Source of the DNA: Enterococcus gallinarum NBRC 100675
Lineage (GTDB): Bacteria; Bacillota; Bacilli; Lactobacillales; Enterococcaceae
Length of the DNA stretch: 64,000 nt
Direction of reading: 5' to 3'
Assembly: GCF_001544275.1 (NCBI RefSeq)
Contig: NZ_BCQE01000004.1
Location: 1-64,000, forward strand
Part shown: positions 26,526 through 35,006 of the stretch, one piece after another
How positions within the stretch are numbered: position 1 is the stretch's first letter
How the letters are laid out: every line of letters starts with the position of its first letter
Program-made: the position numbers and the translations under genes
Notes under the pieces: generated by a model
The model's database searches: none
What the model was told of the DNA's origin: nothing
The model's input: only the letters and a program-made list of their open reading frames with translations

Positions 26526-27311
26526 ATGGACATCTTAAATTTTGAAGACATTCAGTTGATTCGCAAACAAACTGTTTTGTTGCAAGACATCAACTGGCAG
26601 ATTGCTAAAAATCAGCATTGGGCACTTTTAGGATTAAATGGTGCTGGCAAAACACTTTTATTACAACTGATCATTGGGATGATCTGGCCGACTTCTGGCA
26701 AACGGCAAGTCCTAGGTCAAGTTTACGGAAAAACATCTGTGCCAGACCTTCAGCGCAGAATTGGTTGGATAAGTGCGACCTTGCAGGAGAAGATTCCTGC
26801 TCAGGAACTATCAGAAATGGTCGTTTTATCGGGAAAGTATGCTAGTATCGGTATTTATGAAGACTACCAAATGAAAGACTTGAACCAAGCTATTGCCATT
26901 CTTTGTTCAACTGGCGGCAGTCAACTGATTGGCCAGCCATTTCATCAGTTATCTCAGGGGGAACGTCAATTAGTCTTAATCAGCCGCGCTTTGATGGCAA
27001 ATCCCGAATTGTTGATTTTAGATGAACCTTGCAATGGATTGGATCTTTTTGCTCGAGAAGAATTGCTAAGTCGAATTAGCGAGATGGCGCACAAGGGATC
27101 ACCTACGTTGATTTATGTGACCCATCATACAGAAGAGATTTTACCGATTTTTGATCATATCATGATGCTGAAAAATGGTAAAATCCACGCTTCTGGCAAG
27201 CGCCAGCAAATTTTTAACGAAAAAACGTTATCTGCTTTTTATGGGAAACCTGTTTTTTTCCATGAAGTTACTTCCGATCGCCTGGCAGTTTTACCAAAAG
27301 CAACTCACTAA
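26526..27311 (+). CDS. ABC transporter ATP-binding protein (YlmA-like)
   Basis: 261 residues, one complete ABC domain. Walker A GLNGAGKT near 37-44, signature LSQGERQL near 143-150, Walker B LLILDEPCNGLD near 164-175, and H-loop YVTHH near 201. The signature departs from LSGGQ but is usual for this subgroup, whose Bacillus member is YlmA. No permease or binding protein is adjacent, so it may pair with a distant permease or act alone. AAGGAGC site upstream and a -10 TATACT near 26480. It lies in a small accessory block between coaE and nrdR. Confidence 0.8.
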   Translation: MDILNFEDIQLIRKQTVLLQDINWQIAKNQHWALLGLNGAGKTLLLQLIIGMIWPTSGKRQVLGQVYGKTSVPDLQRRIGWISATLQEKIPAQELSEMVVLSGKYASIGIYEDYQMKDLNQAIAILCSTGGSQLIGQPFHQLSQGERQLVLISRALMANPELLILDEPCNGLDLFAREELLSRISEMAHKGSPTLIYVTHHTEEILPIFDHIMMLKNGKIHASGKRQQIFNEKTLSAFYGKPVFFHEVTSDRLAVLPKATH

Positions 27312-27325
27312 ACAAAAGATGAAAC

Positions 27326-27361
27326 AAAAAAAGAGACAACGACAACCAAAGCCTCTTTCCA
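27326..27361 (-). terminator. Terminator of the polA-mutM-coaE run
   Basis: AAAGAGGC / GTCTCTTT arms on the minus strand with a 14-nt interior, then TTTTTTTG. It may also serve the converging ABC gene. Confidence 0.55.
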
Positions 27362-27461
27362 GATATCCTTTCTAACTTCAGTTTCCCGCAAACGACAAAA
27401 TAATGCGTCAACTGTTAGCTTTTCAGAAATAAAGAGGCTCATTTGTGTCGGTGTCTCTGTC

Positions 27462-28055
27462 TTAATTCTTTCTTTTGGCAAGCCATTCTTGAACTTGCGT
27501 CTTAACTTCTTCAATGGTTCCTTGATTGTCAAAGAGAATATCTGCCCGTTTGCGCTTCTCTTCTATTGGCATTTGACTATTGATACGTTGTTGGGCTTCG
27601 AAGCTGGTTAAATGGTCTCGCTTCATCAGTCGCTGCAACTGGATCGATTCCGGAAGATAGACGACCGCTACTTGATCTAGCAGGGGTTCATAACCAGTTT
27701 CGTATAACAAAGGAATATCTACGATCACAAGATCAGCTTTTGCTTTCATGACTTCAATTTGTCGTAGGATTTCTTTACGGATAAATGGTCCTAATGTGCG
27801 ATTCAGCAATTCCCGTTTATTGTCATCCGCAAAAATGATTTTTCCTAATTTTTTCCGAGCAAGTGTCCCATCGGGATTGATGACCTCTGGTCCAAAAACA
27901 GTTTTGATTTTTTCAAGCCCTGGCATCCCTGGCTCCACCACTTCGCGAGCCACGATATCAGCATCGATGATTGGAATACCAGCTTCTTCAAAGCACCTGA
28001 CAACGGTACTCTTGCCAGTAGCAATCCCGCCCGTTACACCTACAACCAAACTCAT
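27462..28055 (-). CDS. coaE: Dephospho-CoA kinase
   Basis: 197 residues. Last step of coenzyme A synthesis, phosphorylating the ribose 3-OH of dephospho-CoA. P-loop GGIATGKST near 8-16, IIDADIVAREVVEPG near 29-43, VVDIPLLYETGYE near 105. Start is the ATG at 28055 (MSLVVGVTGG), with GGGGA upstream and a 4-nt ATGA overlap with mutM; the longer upstream frame has no site. CoaD, the preceding enzyme in the pathway, is at 40626-41120. Confidence 0.95.
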   Translation of the reverse strand: MSLVVGVTGGIATGKSTVVRCFEEAGIPIIDADIVAREVVEPGMPGLEKIKTVFGPEVINPDGTLARKKLGKIIFADDNKRELLNRTLGPFIRKEILRQIEVMKAKADLVIVDIPLLYETGYEPLLDQVAVVYLPESIQLQRLMKRDHLTSFEAQQRINSQMPIEEKRKRADILFDNQGTIEEVKTQVQEWLAKRKN

Positions 28056-28894
28056 CTTTCTGTCCCCGCGTGTAATTGCTGGCAGGATGGACAATAGTGG
28101 GTCCCTCGTTGTGCAACTTTTGTTTTTACGATCGGAGTACCACAGCGGACACAAGGATTGCCCGTTTGACCATAAACGTGTAGAGAGACTTGGAAATGCC
28201 CCGCTTCGCCTAACGCATTCAAATAGGACCGAATCGTCGTGCCTCCTGCCTCCACTGCTCGTGCTAAGACATCAATGATCGCCCGATGCAACAAGTCAAT
28301 TTCGGTTTCATTCAGTGTCGCTGCCGATTGCTCGGGATGAATCTTTGCTTCCCACAAAGCCTCATCCACATAGATATTACCTAAACCTGTCACGAGCTTT
28401 TGATCTAAAAGCAGCGGCTTGATGGCTTTTTTTGATTTCTTTAGGTCACGAGTAAAGTCTGCCAACAGAAACAATTCCGGCAATGGTTCCGGTCCCAACT
28501 GCATGATTCCTTTATACGTACTGCTCTGGTCTTTTTCAACTAAAGTCATACGTCCAAATTTTCGAACGTCTCGATAATGCAATTCACTGCCATCAGTGAA
28601 ATGAAAAATCACATGCGTGTGTTTATCCGGCACCCCCTCTTTTTCAAAAAATTCATACTTGCCTTCCATGCGTAAATGGGAAATCAAATCATAATCGGTC
28701 AATTTGAAAATCAAGAATTTGCCTCGACGATCAAAAGCTTGAAATTGTTGTCCTTTTAGCATCGCTGCAAAAATAGGTACTTCTGGAGATTCAATGATCC
28801 GAGGCCAACGAATCTCCATTTCTTTGATCGTTTTATTTAAAATCAGTTTCTCTAGTCCTCTGCGAACTGTTTCCACTTCTGGTAATTCCGGCAC
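28052..28894 (-). CDS. mutM: Formamidopyrimidine-DNA glycosylase
   Basis: 280 residues. Removes 8-oxoguanine and formamidopyrimidines. N-terminal PELPEVETV supplies the catalytic Pro1 and Glu2 after Met removal. YVDEALWEAKIHPEQ marks the helix-two-turn-helix DNA-binding region, and the C-terminal zinc finger has CVRCGTPI and CPSCQQ. Directly downstream of polA by 15 nt and overlapping coaE, the conserved base-excision/CoA run. Confidence 0.96.
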   Translation of the reverse strand: MPELPEVETVRRGLEKLILNKTIKEMEIRWPRIIESPEVPIFAAMLKGQQFQAFDRRGKFLIFKLTDYDLISHLRMEGKYEFFEKEGVPDKHTHVIFHFTDGSELHYRDVRKFGRMTLVEKDQSSTYKGIMQLGPEPLPELFLLADFTRDLKKSKKAIKPLLLDQKLVTGLGNIYVDEALWEAKIHPEQSAATLNETEIDLLHRAIIDVLARAVEAGGTTIRSYLNALGEAGHFQVSLHVYGQTGNPCVRCGTPIVKTKVAQRGTHYCPSCQQLHAGTER

Positions 28895-28909
28895 AACATT
28901 TCACCTCAT

Positions 28910-31555
28910 TTATTTTGCTTCATACCACGTTTTGCCCCAGTTACTATCTGTCAACAATGGCACATGCAGTGAGACAGCATTTTCCATGACTTCTTTGACA
29001 AGAGCATCTAGGCGTTCTAATTCATCTTCTGGTACTTCGAAGACAAGTTCATCGTGGACTTGTAAAAGCATCGTTGCTTGTAATTTTTCTTCTTTTAGAC
29101 GACGATCCAAATCGATCATGGCAATTTTCAAAATATCTGCGGCACTGCCTTGGATCGGTGTATTGATTGCTGTACGTTCCGCGAATGTCCGCAAATTAAA
29201 ATTGCGGGAATTGATATCTGGTAAATAGCGACGACGATGATACAATGTTTCCACATAGCCTTTGTCTTTCGCTTCACGGACAACGTCTTCCATATAAGTT
29301 TTGACCCCTGGATATTTTTCAAAGTAGGTATCAATGTATTGCTGCGCTGCTTTGCGAGTGATCCCAAGATTTTGGGAGAGACCATAATCAGAGATACCAT
29401 AAACGATCCCAAAGTTGACCGCTTTTGCTTGACGTCGCATATTTGGTGTAACTTCTTCTGGAGTGGAGATTCCAAAGACTCGCATAGCGGTACTTGAATG
29501 AATATCTTGTCCTTCTACAAAAGCCGCCTTTAAATGCTCATCATTCGAGATATGGGCTAAAACCCGCAGCTCGATCTGGGAATAATCCGAAGAATAAATG
29601 ACCCAATCTTTGGCTCTTGGAACAAAGGCTTCTCGAATTTTCCGTCCTTCTTCTAATCGGATTGGGATATTCTGCAGATTGGGATCAACGGAACTCAAAC
29701 GTCCAGTTTGTGTTAAAGTCTGCACGTAACGGGTATGGACTTTGCCATCTCCTTGAATCACTTTAAGCAGTCCTTCCACATAGGTGGATTGGATTTTGGC
29801 AATTTGACGATAAATCAAAATGTCTTCGACGATCGGTGCCTGCTCCTTTAGTTGCTCCAATACATCAACAGCTGTCGAATAGCCAGTCTTGGTTTTTTTA
29901 ATGATTGGAAGCCCCATCTTTTCAAATAAAATCACACCTAATTGTTTTGGTGAGTTCAAATTGAATTCTTCTCCAGCTTCTTGATAGATTTTTTGTTCGA
30001 TTTCGTGCAAACGTTCAGCGAATTCGCCTTTCATTTGATGCAAACGAGAAGCGTCCACGCGAATCCCCGTGATTTCCATCTCGGCCAAAATCATCGATAA
30101 TGGCAGCTCCATATCGGTAAAAAGGGCAGTTTGATTTTTCTCTGCTAATTCTTTTGCCAAACGGACTGATAGATAGTTGATCGCTGCAACTTTACGAGCT
30201 AAATGGGCAAAGAAGACTTCTTCGTCTGCGGGTAGTCCTCGTTTAGCACCTTTTCCGTAGATGGCTTCATCAGATTGAATCGCATCAAATCCATAATGCT
30301 TAGCAACACCAGCAATATCATTATTTGAATCATTGGTATCTAGCAAGTAAGCCGCTAATAATGTATCAAAGACAATCCCTTGTGGTGCAGTCGCATAACG
30401 ATTCAGCGCCACATACGTTCGTTTTGCATCATAGACTTTCTTCTGTGAAGAGGCATTTTTTAGCCAAGCAATAAAATACTCATTTTCAAAGAGATCATCT
30501 TGATTGGTCACATAAATTTTTTGCTGATTCCCCCAAGCGACACCAACGATATCTTCTAAATGATAGTTATCGCCCAGCATCTCAACATAAAGAGCCATGT
30601 CCTCAGTAAACATTTCCGGAGTGACCTCTGTTACAACGTCAAAAAGAATATCTTCCATTTCTTCCGGTTCAGCCACCACATTTAATTTTTCCAAGAAAGA
30701 ATTGAAGTTCATTTCTTGATAGAATGGAATCAATTTATCCAGATCTTTTCCTTCGTACTTCAATGAATCAATGGCCACATCCACTGGCGCATCCACATCG
30801 ATCGTTGCCAATTTTTTTGACAAAAAGGCTGTCTCTTTATCATTGAGCAAGTTTTCTTTCATCTTGCTTGGTTTCATCTCATCGATATGCTCGTAGATTC
30901 CTTCAACTGAACCATATTCTTTCAAAAGTTTGATGGCCGTCTTTTCACCGATTTTTGTGACACCGGGAATATTGTCAGAGGCATCTCCAGCTAATCCTTT
31001 CATGTCAATGATCTGTAATGGCGCTAAACCATCATATTTTTCTGCAACATGTTCTGGCGTATAACTTTCAATCTCACTGACACCCTTTACTGTGATATCA
31101 ACTTTCACATGGTCGGTAGCCAATTGGGTCAAATCGCGATCTCCAGATAATACCACAACATCAAATTGCTCTTTGTCAACTTTTTGTGCCAATGTGCCGA
31201 TAATATCATCCGCTTCATAATTATCCAGTTCATAATACTGAACCCCTAAAGCGGTGATCAATTCGCGAATATAGGGCATTTGTTCCTTGAATTCTCCAGG
31301 CGTTTTTGAACGGCCGCCTTTATATTCTTCATACATCGCAGTCCGAAAAGTGGTTTTGCCCGCGTCGAAAGCAACGAGGACATGAGTTGGCTGTTCTTTT
31401 GCCATCACATTTTCAAACATGGTGTGAAAAGCGTAAATCGCATTTGTGTGCAGCCCATTGTTGTTTTTAAAACGTTCCAATGAATTGTGCAGTGCAAAAA
31501 AAGCCCGAAATGCGACACTATTTCCGTCAACTAGCAATAATTTATTTTTTGTCAT
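28910..31555 (-). CDS. polA: DNA polymerase I
   Basis: 881 residues. 5'-3' nuclease domain (1-290) with YEADDIIGTLAQ and GLAGDASDNIPG; a middle 3'-5' exonuclease-like domain (about 310-490) that lacks the usual DxE proofreading motif (it starts LYVEMLGD), as in most Gram-positive Pol I; and the polymerase domain with DYSQIELR, RRQAKAVNFGIVYG and QVHDELVFE. Fills gaps in repair and Okazaki processing. First gene of polA-mutM-coaE. Confidence 0.97.
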   Translation of the reverse strand: MTKNKLLLVDGNSVAFRAFFALHNSLERFKNNNGLHTNAIYAFHTMFENVMAKEQPTHVLVAFDAGKTTFRTAMYEEYKGGRSKTPGEFKEQMPYIRELITALGVQYYELDNYEADDIIGTLAQKVDKEQFDVVVLSGDRDLTQLATDHVKVDITVKGVSEIESYTPEHVAEKYDGLAPLQIIDMKGLAGDASDNIPGVTKIGEKTAIKLLKEYGSVEGIYEHIDEMKPSKMKENLLNDKETAFLSKKLATIDVDAPVDVAIDSLKYEGKDLDKLIPFYQEMNFNSFLEKLNVVAEPEEMEDILFDVVTEVTPEMFTEDMALYVEMLGDNYHLEDIVGVAWGNQQKIYVTNQDDLFENEYFIAWLKNASSQKKVYDAKRTYVALNRYATAPQGIVFDTLLAAYLLDTNDSNNDIAGVAKHYGFDAIQSDEAIYGKGAKRGLPADEEVFFAHLARKVAAINYLSVRLAKELAEKNQTALFTDMELPLSMILAEMEITGIRVDASRLHQMKGEFAERLHEIEQKIYQEAGEEFNLNSPKQLGVILFEKMGLPIIKKTKTGYSTAVDVLEQLKEQAPIVEDILIYRQIAKIQSTYVEGLLKVIQGDGKVHTRYVQTLTQTGRLSSVDPNLQNIPIRLEEGRKIREAFVPRAKDWVIYSSDYSQIELRVLAHISNDEHLKAAFVEGQDIHSSTAMRVFGISTPEEVTPNMRRQAKAVNFGIVYGISDYGLSQNLGITRKAAQQYIDTYFEKYPGVKTYMEDVVREAKDKGYVETLYHRRRYLPDINSRNFNLRTFAERTAINTPIQGSAADILKIAMIDLDRRLKEEKLQATMLLQVHDELVFEVPEDELERLDALVKEVMENAVSLHVPLLTDSNWGKTWYEAK

Positions 31556-31648
31556 TTGAATAACTCCTCACCTCAAAAGTTCTCTCTTATTCTATCAAAG
31601 AAATCCATGAAAAGCGATGGATTGCCTTTGTTCGATTGAGCCAATTGC

Positions 31649-31676
31649 AAAAAAAAATGCGAGTTTCCTCGCATTT
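31649..31676 (-). terminator. Terminator of the Bax1-type gene
   Basis: AAATGCGAG-GAAA-CTCGCATTT, then TTTTTTG on the minus strand. Confidence 0.88.
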
Positions 31677-31681
31677 CTTCA

Positions 31682-32365
31682 TTAGTTGTTTTTACCAAAG
31701 ATTCGTAAAATCGCTAAGAACAAGTTGATAAAGTCAAGGTATAACTGCAATGCCATGAAGACGGCCATTCCTGAATTTGCTTGACCATTCGATGCTTGGT
31801 ATAAATTGCGAATCTGTTGGTTGTCATAGGCGGTGATACCCATAAAGACAAACACCGTTACGATCGACAAGAAAAAGTCGACTGGACCACTATGCAAAAT
31901 AAACACATTCAGCAATGTCGAAATGATGATCCCGATCAATATGCCGTAGCCGATTCGTCCCACAACACTTAAATCACGTTTCGTCATGATACCAAATGCT
32001 GACATTACGCCGAAGGTAATCGCTGCGGAAACAAATGCACCTGCGATCGATCCGAAGTCATAATACATTAGTGTAACTGACAGCGTCACCCCATTTAAAA
32101 GGGAGTAAACCAGATATCCTGCTATGGTCAGCGAAGGATTCTTTTGCGCTTTTGCGCCTAATACCAAGACCAAAATAATTTGAAGGATCCATAACCCTGT
32201 AAAGCCTAGTGGAAAATTACGGATAAAATTCATTGTCTGTTGTGCAAATACCTGTCCGAAAAAGTAGGCAGACACTGCGCTGATTCCTAGTCCTACAGCA
32301 AAAAATAGATAGACTTTGGAATAAAAACGATTGAGCCCTTGGGCATTAACTACTTCATTGTTCAT
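31682..32365 (-). CDS. Bax inhibitor-1/YccA family membrane protein
   Basis: 227 residues, seven hydrophobic helices. The last helices carry TVFVFMGITAYDNQQIRNLY and a terminal GNN-rich end; the Asp of AYDNQ is the conserved pore residue of this family, whose Bacillus member YetJ is a pH-sensitive calcium leak channel. ATG at 32365 is preferred over a GTG at 32374, because GAGGAAGG is correctly spaced. It overlaps the upstream gene's stop by 11 nt, so the two are coupled. Confidence 0.85.
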   Translation of the reverse strand: MNNEVVNAQGLNRFYSKVYLFFAVGLGISAVSAYFFGQVFAQQTMNFIRNFPLGFTGLWILQIILVLVLGAKAQKNPSLTIAGYLVYSLLNGVTLSVTLMYYDFGSIAGAFVSAAITFGVMSAFGIMTKRDLSVVGRIGYGILIGIIISTLLNVFILHSGPVDFFLSIVTVFVFMGITAYDNQQIRNLYQASNGQANSGMAVFMALQLYLDFINLFLAILRIFGKNN

Positions 32366-32837
32366 TTTCTTCACCTTCCTCTACGATTTTTGGAGGTTGG
32401 ACCATCACTACTGCATCCAACACACGATCTTCTTGCGTATTGATAGCTTCAACAGAGATCGTCACTACGTCTTTCATTTTATCGACTTTGATCACTTCGA
32501 AATCGAAGGTCAACGTCTCATAATGAAAAACGGGTTCAATAAAGTTCACCGAAAAATTCACCACATGAGAACCTGGTCCTGGCAAATGTTTAGAAATCGC
32601 ACTTGTAATAATCCCCATCAACATTACCGAAGGCACGATTGGCCGTTGGTATTCTGTTTTTTGGGTATAGTCATGCTGAATATAAAGCGGATTGGCATCA
32701 TTTGTCAAACCGAGATACAACAAAAGCTGACTGTCTTCGATCGATTCTGTTAAAGATAACGAATCGCCTTCCTCGATTTCATCAATTTTCTTACCTAATT
32801 TTCGCGGTTTACCAATGTTCAAGTTTATTTCCTCCAA
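32355..32837 (-). CDS. MaoC-like hot-dog fold protein
   Basis: 160 residues. Hot-dog fold with DANPLYIQHDYTQ near 46-58, the D-x-N-P-x-H-type hydratase motif of MaoC/PhaJ enzymes with the His shifted, and PIVPSVMLMGIIT after it. The family hydrates enoyl-thioesters; the real substrate is unknown. C-terminal tail is Glu rich. GGAGG precedes the ATG. Forms a two-gene unit with the Bax1-type gene. Confidence 0.7.
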   Translation of the reverse strand: MEEINLNIGKPRKLGKKIDEIEEGDSLSLTESIEDSQLLLYLGLTNDANPLYIQHDYTQKTEYQRPIVPSVMLMGIITSAISKHLPGPGSHVVNFSVNFIEPVFHYETLTFDFEVIKVDKMKDVVTISVEAINTQEDRVLDAVVMVQPPKIVEEGEENEQ

Positions 32838-33092
32838 AATAAATAATTTTACTCTGATTTCATTTTATCAGATGCAGATAAAAGTGCAAGTTCGTGGTGC
32901 GATGTTCCAAAAAAGCAAAAACGGGGCGCTGACTTTTGTCAAATCGATGCGAGCAATAGCAACGAAAACTAAATAGTAGGTCTCACTGGTTGATTTTGTA
33001 TCATAGTTCTGTTGACAGCCAGTGCAATTGAGATACCATTTGTCTCGTTGGTCTGCTCGGGTGATTTGATTGGGTCATCGCTCCGTATTTTT
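32838..33092. other. Intergenic region downstream of murC
   Basis: 255 bp with no supported gene. Inverted pieces such as GGTCTCACTGG / CCAGTGxxxxGAGA suggest RNA structure behind murC, but I cannot settle on one fold. Confidence 0.4.
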
Positions 33093-34427
33093 TTATAACA
33101 CGTTTCGAGTCGTATTACTCAACAACTTTTCATAAGCTGATTCAAACTTTTGTACGTCCCCGGCACCCATGAAAATGATCACAGCATCTTGATGATCCAA
33201 TAATGGTGAAACATTCTCTTCTTTGATCACTTGTCCACCTTTTTGAATCTTGTTCCCAAGATCTTCAATTTTCACATCGCCGCGAGATTCCCGAGCCGAG
33301 CCAAAGATATCGCACAGATAAACGCTATCGGCTAGATCCAATGCCTCTGCGAATTCGTCCATCAATGCAATCGTCCGGGTAAAGGTATGGGGTTGGAAAA
33401 CAGCGATAATTTCTTTTTCAGGGTATTTTTGGCGTGCGCCGTCAATCGTTGCTCTGATTTCTGCCGGATGATGAGCGTAATCATCAACGATTGTCATATC
33501 AGCGACTTTCTTCTCACTGAAACGACGTTTAACACCAGGAAATGACAACATTTCTTCCGCAACTTCTGTCATATCCAGCCCTTCTTTATAGGCTACTGCA
33601 ATGACCCCTAAAGCGTTGTTGATATTATGTTGGCCAAATGCCGGTAACACGAAATGACCGATGTTTTCGTTATGGATATAGACATCGAACTCAGAACCTG
33701 TCGTTGTACGCTGAATGTTTTTTGCTTGTACGTCATCATCATCATTCACACCATAATAATAGATCGGTACATCTGCTTCTAATTTTCTTAAATAGGCATC
33801 GTCACCAAACGCAAAGATTCCTTTTTTGACTTGCTTGGCCATCGATTGAAAAGCTGAGAAAACATCGTCGATCGATTGATAATAATCAGGGTGATCAAAG
33901 TCGATATTCGTCATGATCGCATAATCTGGAGAATACGCTAAAAAGTGACGACGATATTCACAGGCTTCAAATGAAAAGAACTCTGCGTTAGGGTCTCCAT
34001 GACCTGTTCCATCGCCAATCAGAAAACTAGTTGGACGAACACCGCTCAACACATGGGACAATAGACCTGTCGTACTGGTTTTACCATGAGAACCAGTGAC
34101 TGCAATACTTGTGTAAGGTTGGATGAATTTACCAATAAAATCATGGTAACGCGTAATTTCTAACCCTAATTCCTTCGCACGAAGGATTTCTTCGTGGTTA
34201 TCCGGAAAGGCATTTCCTTGGATGATCACCATTTCTGGCTGAATATTCTCTTTATCGAAAGGCAGTAATGTGATTCCGGCTTTTTCCAGATCACGCTGTG
34301 TAAAGAAGTACTCTTCCACATCTGAACCTTGTACATGATAGCCCTTTTCATGCAGAACCAAAGCCAATGAACTCATGCCGGAACCTTTGATTCCAACAAA
34401 ATGATATACTTTGTCTTGATTTTCCAT
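33093..34427 (-). CDS. murC: UDP-N-acetylmuramate-L-alanine ligase
   Basis: 444 residues. Adds the first alanine of the peptidoglycan stem peptide. N-terminal Rossmann domain [14 protein letters not shown] at about 9-22, ATP loop [10 protein letters not shown] near 113, central motif [11 protein letters not shown] near 172, and C-terminal [14 protein letters not shown] near 320. Cytoplasmic. AGAGGA lies upstream. Monocistronic between the MaoC-like and SprT-like genes. Confidence 0.96.
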   Translation of the reverse strand: MENQDKVYHFVGIKGSGMSSLALVLHEKGYHVQGSDVEEYFFTQRDLEKAGITLLPFDKENIQPEMVIIQGNAFPDNHEEILRAKELGLEITRYHDFIGKFIQPYTSIAVTGSHGKTSTTGLLSHVLSGVRPTSFLIGDGTGHGDPNAEFFSFEACEYRRHFLAYSPDYAIMTNIDFDHPDYYQSIDDVFSAFQSMAKQVKKGIFAFGDDAYLRKLEADVPIYYYGVNDDDDVQAKNIQRTTTGSEFDVYIHNENIGHFVLPAFGQHNINNALGVIAVAYKEGLDMTEVAEEMLSFPGVKRRFSEKKVADMTIVDDYAHHPAEIRATIDGARQKYPEKEIIAVFQPHTFTRTIALMDEFAEALDLADSVYLCDIFGSARESRGDVKIEDLGNKIQKGGQVIKEENVSPLLDHQDAVIIFMGAGDVQKFESAYEKLLSNTTRNVL

Positions 34428-34565
34428 TTTTTAAAATCCTCTTTTCTCAAGTTCACATTACAATAAACGCATGTTTATTAACATTTAGATTTGTTGCACG
34501 TCCTACATTATCATACAAAATGAAAAAAATAGCAACGAGTTTTGTTTTTGGGCTTGACTTTTTGC

Positions 34566-35006
34566 TCAAATCGCTATTTCTTTCAAGCGTCCGCGACACT
34601 TTCCACAGCCATAACGTTTAACGTTCAGCCTTCTCGTTCGTTTGATCACAGCTCCACAGTGTTGACACTGGTACTGATGCTTCGCATTTTTCATCATACT
34701 TGGGGCATAACGAAGTCCACCAGTAGCTGCCAAAAGAGCTTTGAATTCTGGATCTCGGTGACGGTAGCCTTTGCCAGCTAAATGCAGATGATAATGACAC
34801 AACTCATGCTTGATGATTTGAATGAATGTATCTACCCCAAATTCAGCTAATAAATGCGGATTGAAATCTAAATGATGATCGCTTAAGTGATAACGTCCAC
34901 CGGTGGTCTTTAGCCGCCCATTGAAATATGCCTCATGTTGAAATGGTTTGCCAAACGATTCTAGAGAAACTTTTTCAACGAGCTGCTGCAATTCTTTGGT
35001 GGTCAT
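34566..35006 (-). CDS. SprT-like zinc protein
   Basis: 146 residues. Metalloprotease-type motif HELCHYHLH at 67-75 followed by RHRDPEFK, and a C-terminal zinc ribbon CQHC...CGKC. This is the SprT-like (YdcK) group in Firmicutes; SprT-like domains in eukaryotes cut DNA-protein crosslinks, but the bacterial role is unproven. Start overlaps the stop of tex by 4 nt, as in Bacillus ydcI-ydcK, so it is co-translated with tex. Confidence 0.88.
   Translation of the reverse strand: MTTKELQQLVEKVSLESFGKPFQHEAYFNGRLKTTGGRYHLSDHHLDFNPHLLAEFGVDTFIQIIKHELCHYHLHLAGKGYRHRDPEFKALLAATGGLRYAPSMMKNAKHQYQCQHCGAVIKRTRRLNVKRYGCGKCRGRLKEIAI

Noticed and set aside
27308-27532. Minus-strand 74-codon ORF overlapping the end of coaE
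   Set aside because: Runs through the terminator area in another frame with no start signal; out-of-frame shadow of coaE.
32860-33060. Minus-strand open frame of about 65 codons with CTGCQ
   Set aside because: No start codon or ribosome site and no family resemblance; chance open frame in a non-coding gap.
32950-33070. T-box or riboswitch-like structure downstream of murC
   Set aside because: Some GTCTC and CCAGTG complementarity, but no T-box sequence, no terminator/antiterminator pair and the wrong position for the next gene.
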